The notes below the pieces were generated by a model. That model did no database searches. It was given only the letters and a program-made list of their open reading frames with translations, and was not told the DNA's origin. From contig NZ_ONER01000005.1 in assembly GCF_900316895.1 (NCBI RefSeq), positions 1 to 34,544 of the forward strand: a stretch of 34,544 nucleotides of DNA. Direction: 5' to 3'. Shown here piece after piece: positions 24,710 through 31,611 of this stretch (position 1 is the first letter of the stretch; every line of letters begins with the position of its first letter). The position numbers were made by a program, and so were the translations under genes. This stretch comes from an uncultured Methanobrevibacter sp. (lineage in GTDB: Archaea > Methanobacteriota > Methanobacteria > Methanobacteriales > Methanobacteriaceae).

Positions 24710-25825
24710 ATGAGCAATCAGATGGTTAAAGGAAATACTGCAGTCGTCATCGGCGCAATGTATGCCGGTTGTGACTGTTTCTTCGGATATCCAATTACCC
24801 CTGCAAGTGAAATCTTGCACGAGGCTTCAAAATACTTCCCTATGGTTGGAAGAAACTTCGTACAGGCTGAAAGTGAAGAGGCATCAATCAATATGGTTTA
24901 CGGTGCATCAGGAACCGGCCACAGAGTAATGACCTCATCATCAGGACCTGGAATCAGCCTTATGCAGGAAGGATTCACTTTCCTTGCCGGCGCTGAATTG
25001 CCTGCAGTGATTGTGGACATCATGAGGGCAGGACCTGGACTTGGAAACATCGGCCCTGAACAGGGAGACTACAACCAGGTCGTAAAAGGTGGAGGACATG
25101 GAAACTACAAAAACATCGTTCTTGCTCCAAACAGCGTTCAGGAAATGTGTGATTTGACCATGAAAGCCTTTGAACTTGCCGATAAATGGAGAAATCCAGT
25201 AGTTGTTTTAGCAGACGGTACCCTAGGCCAGATGGCAGAACCTCTGGTGTTCCCTGAAAAAGCCGTTGAACCTAAAAACGACAAGCCATGGGCAGTGAAA
25301 GGTAATGCAGAAACCATGGAAAACCTAATCACTTCAATTTATAATGACTTTAACGAATTGGAAGACTTCAACTACAAGCTTCAGGAAAAATATGCAAAAA
25401 TCGAAGCTGAAGAAGTAATCTATGATGAATATCAGGTTGAAGATGCAGATATCGTCTTGGTATCATTCGGTATCAGCTCAAGAATCGCAAGATCAGCCGT
25501 TGACAAAAGCCGTGAGAAAGGCGTGAAAGTGGGACTTTTAAGACCTATCACATTATCACCTTTCCCTGTTGACAGAGTGAAGGAATTGGCCGACAAGGGA
25601 GTCAGCTTCATTTCAGTTGAAATGAGCAATGGCCAACTCTTAGCTGACGTGCAGTTTGCAGCACTCAGAAAAGATGACACCCATCTGGTAAACAGAATGG
25701 GAGGAAACCTGATTGAACTTAAACAGATCCTTGCTAAGATTTATGAAATAGCAGGCATTGACGATGAAGACATAGACCTATCCGAAAGAAGTGAGGAAAA
25801 GGCCAGTCCAAATATAATAGATTAA
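24710..25825 (+). CDS. vorB: 2-oxoacid:ferredoxin oxidoreductase, alpha subunit
   Basis: A 371-residue alpha subunit. Features of the family are the N-terminal GNTAVVIGAMYAGCD with FFGYPITPASEI, the conserved AESEEASINMVYGAS and TSSSGPGISLMQE, and the C-terminal transketolase-like domain (about 245-345). It is close to VorB/KorA, so 2-oxoglutarate specificity cannot be fully ruled out. In methanogens such enzymes mainly run in the carboxylating direction, using reduced ferredoxin. GGAGG in the end of vorC is the ribosome binding site. Confidence 0.84.
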   Translation: MSNQMVKGNTAVVIGAMYAGCDCFFGYPITPASEILHEASKYFPMVGRNFVQAESEEASINMVYGASGTGHRVMTSSSGPGISLMQEGFTFLAGAELPAVIVDIMRAGPGLGNIGPEQGDYNQVVKGGGHGNYKNIVLAPNSVQEMCDLTMKAFELADKWRNPVVVLADGTLGQMAEPLVFPEKAVEPKNDKPWAVKGNAETMENLITSIYNDFNELEDFNYKLQEKYAKIEAEEVIYDEYQVEDADIVLVSFGISSRIARSAVDKSREKGVKVGLLRPITLSPFPVDRVKELADKGVSFISVEMSNGQLLADVQFAALRKDDTHLVNRMGGNLIELKQILAKIYEIAGIDDEDIDLSERSEEKASPNIID

Positions 25826-25837
25826 GGATGTGGAAAA

Positions 25838-27277
25838 ATGAGTGATAATGAAAACAAAGATTATGAATTACAGATACGTAGAAATCCACAATCCCTTTTA
25901 GAAGAATATCCTAGAAAAGGAACAAATATTCAATCTACTCACTACTGTGCCGGTTGTGGACACGGAATCCTACACAAATTGATTGCAGAATGTATGGACG
26001 AGCTCGGAATTCAGGAAAGATGTGTCATGATATCTCCTGTGGGATGTTCAGTATATGCTTATTTCTACTTCAACTGCGGAAACTTCCAGACAGCTCACGG
26101 AAGAGCACCTGCTGTTGCTACAGGAATTTCCAGAGCTGAAGACAATGCAATTGTCATGAGCTACCAGGGAGACGGAGACCTTGCTTCAATCGGTTTGAAT
26201 GAAACCCTGCAGGCTGCAAACCGTGGAGAAAAGATGGCAGTATTTTTCGTAAACAACACCGTTTACGGAATGACCGGTGGACAGATGGCACCAACTACCC
26301 TTATTGGCGAGAAGACAGTGACATGCCAGACCGGAAGAGATCCTGACTATGCAGGACACCCTACACATATGTGCGAACTAATCAATACTCTAAAGGCACC
26401 TGTATACATCGAAAGGGTATCCCTTGCAAATCCATTGAAAATCAGACTTGCAAAATATGCAATCAAACAGGCACTGACCGTTCAGAAGGAAGGAAAAGGA
26501 TATTCATTCGTTGAAGTATTGTCACCTTGCCCTACCAACCTGAAACAGGACGTTGCAAGTGCACAGAAATTCATTGAAGAGCAAATGGAAAAAGAGTTCC
26601 CTGTCAAAAACTTCAGGAACAACTTATACACCAAGGAACCTGTCCAAAGGCCTGCCAGTGACTTTTCAACCGAATCACTGGATAAGATATTTAACGTTAA
26701 CAGAGGCGAAGGAACAGGATATGTCGATGAGGAAATGGAACCTGTAAGCATCAAGGTTTCCGGATTCGGCGGTCAGGGTGTTTTAAGTGCAGGATTGACA
26801 ATCGCTCAGGCTGCATGTGCTGAAGGAAAACATGTTTCATGGTATCCAAGCTACGGACCGGAACAGAGAGGAGGAAAATCAAACTGTTCTGTTGTAATTT
26901 CCAATGAAACAATCGGAACACCTGTCGTTGATGACATTGACATCCTCATTGCCTTAAACAAGCCTTCACTGGAACAGTTCTCACAGGACGTTAAAGAAGG
27001 CGGAGTAATACTTTATGACGCTAAAATAGGAGAGTATGAAACAGACCGTGACGTTAAGGTCATTGCAATGCCATGTGTGGATATTGCAGAGGAACACGGC
27101 AATGCAAGAACTGCAAACACTGCACTTTTAGGAGCATTGACCGAATTGGGCGATGTTTTAAAACGCGAATCCTATGAAAATGCAATCAGAGAAATGTTTG
27201 CATCCAAACCTAAGGTCATTGATGTGAACATTGAAGTTCTAGAAGCTGGAGCTGAATGGATTAAAAACAATTCATAG
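25838..27277 (+). CDS. vorA: 2-oxoacid:ferredoxin oxidoreductase, fused beta and gamma subunits
   Basis: A 479-residue protein. Residues about 1-290 are the TPP-binding beta subunit, with HYCAGCGHG (36-43) and the GDGDLASIG motif (111-119) followed by VNNTVYGMTGGQ. Residues about 302-479 are the gamma domain, starting SGFGGQGVLSAG and holding YGPEQRGGKSNC. In many relatives (for example Por and Kor) beta and gamma are separate genes; the fusion is a feature reported for Vor. The enzyme converts branched acyl-CoA, CO2 and reduced ferredoxin to a branched 2-oxoacid, or the reverse. It lies 12 bases after vorB and is followed by gatD. Confidence 0.86.
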   Translation: MSDNENKDYELQIRRNPQSLLEEYPRKGTNIQSTHYCAGCGHGILHKLIAECMDELGIQERCVMISPVGCSVYAYFYFNCGNFQTAHGRAPAVATGISRAEDNAIVMSYQGDGDLASIGLNETLQAANRGEKMAVFFVNNTVYGMTGGQMAPTTLIGEKTVTCQTGRDPDYAGHPTHMCELINTLKAPVYIERVSLANPLKIRLAKYAIKQALTVQKEGKGYSFVEVLSPCPTNLKQDVASAQKFIEEQMEKEFPVKNFRNNLYTKEPVQRPASDFSTESLDKIFNVNRGEGTGYVDEEMEPVSIKVSGFGGQGVLSAGLTIAQAACAEGKHVSWYPSYGPEQRGGKSNCSVVISNETIGTPVVDDIDILIALNKPSLEQFSQDVKEGGVILYDAKIGEYETDRDVKVIAMPCVDIAEEHGNARTANTALLGALTELGDVLKRESYENAIREMFASKPKVIDVNIEVLEAGAEWIKNNS

Positions 27278-27286
27278 TGTGATTTG

Positions 27287-28597
27287 ATGACATATAAAGA
27301 AAATGCTGAAAAATATATTGAAAATTACGGTTTGAGTATAGGAGACACCATCAAAGTCAATAAGGAAGACATATCCTATACCGGTATCCTACTTGACAGG
27401 CCTGAAGACGCGGATGACGGTTATCTCGTCATAAAGCTGTCAAGCGGTTATAACATTGGAGTGGCTATCAAGGATACCACTGCAGAACTCATTGAAAAGG
27501 GCGACAAGCCTAAAATAGGTTATGATGAAACTGAAATTCCACATGATGATTCAAAACAGAACATTTCAATTGTATCAACCGGTGGTACAGTGTCTTCAGT
27601 TATCGATTATCGTACAGGTGCAGTGCACCCTAAATTTACCGCATCAGACCTTGTTAAGGCCAACCCTGAACTGTTGGATTATGCCAATTACAATGTAAAG
27701 GCATTATATAACATTTTAAGTGAAGACATGAAGCCTGAATACTGGGTGAAAGCCGCTGAAGAAATAGCCAATGACATTTCCGACGGTGCTGACGGCGTTG
27801 TGATAGCTCATGGTACCGATACAATGCACTATACCTCAGCCGCATTGAGCTTCATGGTCAAAACTCCCGTTCCAATCATCATTACAGGTGCTCAGAGAAG
27901 TTCAGACAGGCCTTCAAGTGATGCAAACATCAATTTAATAGATTCCGTGGTTGCGGCAAAGTCCGACATTGCTGAAGTCTGCGTCTGCATGCACGGAAGC
28001 CTTAACGACAAATACAACTACCTTCACAAGGGTACAAAGGTAAGGAAAATGCATACCTCAAGAAGGGACACATTCAGAAGCATCAACGCTCAGCCAATAG
28101 CTACAATCGAAAACAGGAAAGTTACTATTAATCCTGATTACAATTATACAAAACGTGGCGAAAATGAGCTTGAACTGAATACTGGCATTGAGGAAAAAGT
28201 CGGATTCATCAAAAGCTTCCCTGGCATTTCCGAAGAGTTTATCGAATATCACATTGACAAAGGATACAAAGGTCTTGTCATTGAGGGAACAGGTCTCGGA
28301 CATGTGCCGAATGACCTGATTGATTCATTCAGAAGGGCACAGGACGAAAGGATTCCTGTGGTAATGACCTCACAATGCCTTTACGGAAGGGTAAACATGA
28401 ACGTCTACTCAACCGGACGTAACATTCTGGATGCCGGCGTAATATCCGGCCGTGACATGACCCCTGAAACAACCTATGTGAAATTATGCTGGGCATTAGG
28501 CCAAAGTGACGATTACGAAAAGGTAAAAGAGATTATGCAAACCAACATTGCAGGTGAATTTAAAGAAAAATCCACAATCAAGGATTTCTTGAACTAA
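27287..28597 (+). CDS. gatD: Glutamyl-tRNA(Gln) amidotransferase subunit D
   Basis: A 436-residue asparaginase-like subunit that frees ammonia from glutamine or asparagine. The N-terminal beta domain (about 1-85) is followed by the asparaginase core: STGGTVSS (97-104, catalytic Thr), AHGTDTMHYTS (174-184), GAQRSSDRPSSDA and a conserved Lys region. GatD with GatE converts Glu-tRNA(Gln) to Gln-tRNA(Gln), an archaea-specific route. The ATG at 27287 follows GTGAT; a TTG one codon upstream is the alternative. It begins nine bases after vorA, so it may share that transcript. Confidence 0.93.
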   Translation: MTYKENAEKYIENYGLSIGDTIKVNKEDISYTGILLDRPEDADDGYLVIKLSSGYNIGVAIKDTTAELIEKGDKPKIGYDETEIPHDDSKQNISIVSTGGTVSSVIDYRTGAVHPKFTASDLVKANPELLDYANYNVKALYNILSEDMKPEYWVKAAEEIANDISDGADGVVIAHGTDTMHYTSAALSFMVKTPVPIIITGAQRSSDRPSSDANINLIDSVVAAKSDIAEVCVCMHGSLNDKYNYLHKGTKVRKMHTSRRDTFRSINAQPIATIENRKVTINPDYNYTKRGENELELNTGIEEKVGFIKSFPGISEEFIEYHIDKGYKGLVIEGTGLGHVPNDLIDSFRRAQDERIPVVMTSQCLYGRVNMNVYSTGRNILDAGVISGRDMTPETTYVKLCWALGQSDDYEKVKEIMQTNIAGEFKEKSTIKDFLN

Positions 28598-28606
28598 GGT
28601 GATAGC

Positions 28607-30478
28607 ATGGAATACGATTATGAAAAATTAGGATTGAAAATGGGACTTGAAATTCACCAACAATTGAACAGTCAGCACAAGCTGTTCTGTCCATGTAAAA
28701 CAGAGCTTGTTGACGATGATTTTGATGAACTTATCCAAAGGAAACTGAGGCCAACCCAATCAGAGCTTGGTGAAATCGACCGTGCTGCACTGCAGGAATC
28801 ACTCAGGGGATTGAACTTCAAATATGAAAACTTTGCAAAGCACACCTGCCTTGTGGAAAACGATGACGAACCTCCTCACAGCCTGAACGAAGAGGCTTTG
28901 GACATCTGTATCACAATCGCATGCCTTATGAACATGCACATTGTTGACGAATTCCACACAATGAGAAAACAGGTTATTGACGGAAGTAACACAGGTGGTT
29001 TCCAGAGAACAGGAATGGTTGCAACCGACGGTTACCTTGAAACACCTTACGGAAAAGTGGTCATTGAAAGCTTAGGTCTTGAAGAGGACGCAGCAAGAAG
29101 GGTTGAAACCAAGGACGGATTTACCGAATTCAGGCTAGACCGTTTGGGAATACCTCTTGCAGAAATCACAACAGACCCTTCAATGCACCATCCTGATCAG
29201 GTAAGGGAAGTTGCATACATGCTCGGCCAGATATTGAGAAGTACAAACGTTAAAAGAGGACTCGGTACAATCAGACAGGATTTGAACATTTCCATTGCAG
29301 AAGGGGCACGTGTGGAAATCAAGGGTGTACAGGATTTAGATTTAATGGCTGAAATCGTAAACCGTGAAGTTCAAAGGCAACTGGCACTTATTGATATCAG
29401 AAATGAGCTCCAGACAAGAAACGCTGAAGTCTTAGAAGAGATTCATGACCTGGATGAGCTTCTTGAAGACACAGAATCCAAGATTTTGAAATCAGCTGAA
29501 ACCATAAAGGCAGTTGTATTGAAAGGATATGACGGATTGATCGGTCGTGAAGTGCAGCCAGGAAGAAGATTCGGAACTGAAATTGCAAGCTATGCCAAAA
29601 AACGTGGCGTTGCAGGAATTTTCCACTCTGACGAATTGCCTGCTTACGGAATCAAACAGGATGAAGTTGACAAGATTGCTGAATTTTTAAACATCGGCGA
29701 AGAGGACGCATTCATCATTGTAGCACATGACGAGGACATCGCAATATCCGCTTTAGAGGAAGTTAAAAGAAGAGCTCAATTAGGTTTAGACGGTGTCGTT
29801 GAAGAGACAAGAAAAGCGCTTGATGACGGCAACACCGAATACATGAGGCCTCTTCCGACCGCAAACAGGATGTATCTTGAAACCGACATTCCGTTATTCA
29901 AGATTACTGAAGACAGAATCGAGCCTATTGCAAACAACCTGCCTGAACTGCCGGACGTCAAACAGGCCAGAATCATTGAAGAGTACAAGCTAAGTGAAGA
30001 CCTGGCAACACAGCTTGTCAAAAGGCAAGAGGCAGACATGTTTGAGGCAATTTTGGCTGATGTTGATGTTGATGCAACACCTGTCGCTTCACTTCTTGCA
30101 TATGACCTCAGGGAAATCAAAAGGGAAGGGCATGATGTTAATGTCTTAACTTTAGATCATTTCAAAGGAATATTCACATTATTGGCTGACGGCAAAATTG
30201 CAAAGGACAGCGTGAGAAAACTTGCAGTCGAAACCATCAAAGCACCTGACACAGAAATTTCAGAAATCGCCGAGAAAAGCAATCTGGTCATGATGAGCGA
30301 AGATGATGTGCATAAAATCATTTCAGATATTGTAGCTCAAAATGAAGGAATGGTTAAGGAACGCCAGATGGGTGCCATGGGTCCATTGATGGGAATGTGC
30401 ATGAAACAGCTCAAAGGAAAAGCGGACGGTGGACTCGTAAACAAAATCGTTCGTGAAGAAATTCAAAAACTAATTTAG
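28607..30478 (+). CDS. gatE: Glutamyl-tRNA(Gln) amidotransferase subunit E
   Basis: A 623-residue GatB-related subunit that phosphorylates and amidates the glutamyl group on the tRNA. GLKMGLEIHQQLN starts the catalytic GatB cradle, and RQDLNISIAEGARVEIKG is a conserved core segment. An inserted AspRS-like GAD domain (about 295-405) is present, as is typical of GatE, and a helical YqeY-like tail domain follows (about 480-623). It lies nine bases after gatD. A strong hairpin terminator sits directly on the stop codon. Confidence 0.94.
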   Translation: MEYDYEKLGLKMGLEIHQQLNSQHKLFCPCKTELVDDDFDELIQRKLRPTQSELGEIDRAALQESLRGLNFKYENFAKHTCLVENDDEPPHSLNEEALDICITIACLMNMHIVDEFHTMRKQVIDGSNTGGFQRTGMVATDGYLETPYGKVVIESLGLEEDAARRVETKDGFTEFRLDRLGIPLAEITTDPSMHHPDQVREVAYMLGQILRSTNVKRGLGTIRQDLNISIAEGARVEIKGVQDLDLMAEIVNREVQRQLALIDIRNELQTRNAEVLEEIHDLDELLEDTESKILKSAETIKAVVLKGYDGLIGREVQPGRRFGTEIASYAKKRGVAGIFHSDELPAYGIKQDEVDKIAEFLNIGEEDAFIIVAHDEDIAISALEEVKRRAQLGLDGVVEETRKALDDGNTEYMRPLPTANRMYLETDIPLFKITEDRIEPIANNLPELPDVKQARIIEEYKLSEDLATQLVKRQEADMFEAILADVDVDATPVASLLAYDLREIKREGHDVNVLTLDHFKGIFTLLADGKIAKDSVRKLAVETIKAPDTEISEIAEKSNLVMMSEDDVHKIISDIVAQNEGMVKERQMGAMGPLMGMCMKQLKGKADGGLVNKIVREEIQKLI

Positions 30479-30513
30479 GGAAACTCTAATGAGTTTCCAA
30501 TAACTCTTTTTTT
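30479..30513 (+). terminator. Hairpin terminator after gatE
   Basis: A perfect 8-base stem, GGAAACTC (30479-30486) with GAGTTTCC (30491-30498) and a TAAT loop, is followed by ATAACTC and a run of seven Ts. It starts one base after the gatE stop codon. It lies between convergent genes, but the T-run follows only on the plus strand. Confidence 0.75.
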
Positions 30514-30517
30514 AATT

Positions 30518-31156
30518 CTAATCAAACAGTGACCCCTCATCCAAGGTCCTTATATTTAAAATCACTTTTCGAGTTACAGGATAGAATATCAGTTCATACA
30601 ATACCTTGAACACTATCTGACAGCAGATCATGGTCACAATCAATTCATTAGGCAGAACTCCATAGAATGAAATTGAAATGAAAATAACAGAATCAACGGT
30701 TTCCCCTATTACCGTACTCAATATAACACGTACAAAAAGCAGATCAGAGTATTTTTCCTTTGATTTGACAAGTATCTGGGAGTTTAAGAGATTGCCCAGC
30801 ATATAGGAAACAAGCCCTGCAACAAAGAGTCGGGGAGTTGTTGAGAGAAGAGCTGCAAATGCAGGAGCATTGGGACTGCTTGAAGGAAACAACATGGCAA
30901 CCTGATATAGGCCAACCGCCACAACATTGATGATGAAACCCAAATAGATAACATCCCTTGTCAGTTTGTAACCGTATATTTCAGACAGGATATCATTGAC
31001 GATAAACAGTATCGGAAATGTCAATATCGAACAGGGCAAAGCTATGAAACTTATTTCCAGTGTCCGGGTAGCCAATATGTTGGATGCAATCATGCAGGCA
31101 AAAAATATTCCTGTAAGATATGCATATGCCTTAGTCTTGTTCATGTTTCCAAACAT
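30518..31156 (-). CDS. Queuosine-precursor-type transporter (YhhQ/QPTR family)
   Basis: A 212-residue membrane protein with about six helices. The family hallmark lies in and after the second helix (IVNDILSEIYGYKLTRDVIYLGF), and MLGNLLNSQILVKSK resembles the next conserved block. The family imports 7-deazaguanine precursors (preQ0 or preQ1). In archaea preQ0 is used for archaeosine in tRNA, so salvage of preQ0 is the likely role here. AGGTGAT precedes the ATG at 31156. The leader contains a small hairpin (CAATC/GATTG, around 31200-31214). No other queuosine or archaeosine gene is in the window. Confidence 0.82.
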   Translation of the reverse strand: MFGNMNKTKAYAYLTGIFFACMIASNILATRTLEISFIALPCSILTFPILFIVNDILSEIYGYKLTRDVIYLGFIINVVAVGLYQVAMLFPSSSPNAPAFAALLSTTPRLFVAGLVSYMLGNLLNSQILVKSKEKYSDLLFVRVILSTVIGETVDSVIFISISFYGVLPNELIVTMICCQIVFKVLYELIFYPVTRKVILNIRTLDEGSLFD

Positions 31157-31276
31157 TTAATCACCTGTTGTTAATCATAATCTTTCATTCGGCATTAATC
31201 AATCTTTTGATTGGAACAGACAATGAAAAGGCTATGAACAATGCGCCATTTTTTCTTTTTATATTTTGTAATATAA

Positions 31277-31292
31277 TTTAGGCATACCTAAA
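31277..31292. promoter_or_regulatory. DtxR/MntR-like palindromic operator, copy 1
   Basis: The perfect palindrome arms TTTAGG and CCTAAA with a CATA spacer resemble the half-sites of metal-dependent DtxR-family repressors (TTAGG...CCTAA). It lies 12 bases upstream of a TATA box facing right, and about 120 bases before the start of the transporter gene facing left. It could therefore act on either direction. That a metal repressor binds here is inference. Confidence 0.5.
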
Positions 31293-31304
31293 AAAATGCA
31301 AAGC

Positions 31305-31313
31305 TTTATATAC
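31305..31313 (+). promoter_or_regulatory. TATA box facing a gene-free region
   Basis: TTTATATAC on the plus strand predicts a transcript start near 31335. It is framed by the two operator palindromes. The nearest open frame has only four codons (ATG AAA TTT AGG, then stop, at 31340), and no gene follows on this strand in the window. Confidence 0.45.
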
Positions 31314-31344
31314 TATGGTGACAAAGTAAGTAATAGAGATGAAA

Positions 31345-31360
31345 TTTAGGTAAACCTAAA
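31345..31360. promoter_or_regulatory. DtxR/MntR-like palindromic operator, copy 2
   Basis: The same arms as copy 1 (TTTAGG and CCTAAA) with a TAAA spacer, 68 bases away. It lies just downstream of the predicted start of transcription, a position where a bound repressor would block the polymerase. Two matching copies around one TATA box make chance less likely. Confidence 0.5.
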
Positions 31361-31499
31361 ACACTCTACATTATTAGTCACAAATACTAATACTCTCCAA
31401 ACTTAGAATTGTGTTGAATTAGATTTTTCACAATTTTCAAAATTTGATACAAGTCGTTCGGAAAATTAAAAAAAAATCTGCCAATATATAATTTTCCTC

Positions 31500-31554
31500 A
31501 AAAAAAACACATGGTGTTTAAACTAGTCACTTAAACACCAATACTCTCTCTTTT
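31500..31554. terminator. Bidirectional hairpin terminator
   Basis: A 10-base perfect stem, TGGTGTTTAA (31512-31521) with TTAAACACCA (31531-31540) and a 9-base loop. On the minus strand it is followed by TGTG and eight Ts (31507 down to 31500), placing it about 70 bases past the end of the surface-protein gene 31612-33192. On the plus strand it is followed by a pyrimidine run ending in TTTT. Confidence 0.6.
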
Positions 31555-31611
31555 AGATCATTGCCAAAATCATAAATACTGCATATAATTACACAACAGA
31601 TATTTTCCGAC

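Larger units (their letters stand above)
31335..31554 (+). ncRNA. Possible small RNA from the orphan promoter
   Basis: No gene occupies 31157-31611. A transcript starting near 31335 would pass three inverted repeats (31372-31392, 31407-31436, 31460-31497). It would end at the hairpin 31512-31540 followed by ACTCTCTCTTTT, giving about 220 bases. The alternatives are a leader whose gene was lost, or no transcript at all. Both the boundaries and the existence of this RNA are guesses from the promoter and hairpins. Confidence 0.22.

Noticed and set aside
24434..27277. 2-oxoglutarate oxidoreductase (Kor) for this cluster
   Set aside because: The fused beta-gamma subunit, the delta-alpha-beta order and the neighbouring acyl-CoA synthetase fit Vor better. 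It is not excluded and would need phylogeny.
30479..30513. Regulatory RNA element at the hairpin after gatE
   Set aside because: A perfect stem directly after the stop codon with a downstream T-run is explained as a terminator.
31157..31276. preQ1 riboswitch in the leader of the queuosine-type transporter
   Set aside because: Only a 5-base hairpin is visible and no preQ1 aptamer features (C-rich loop with A-rich tail pseudoknot) could be recognised.
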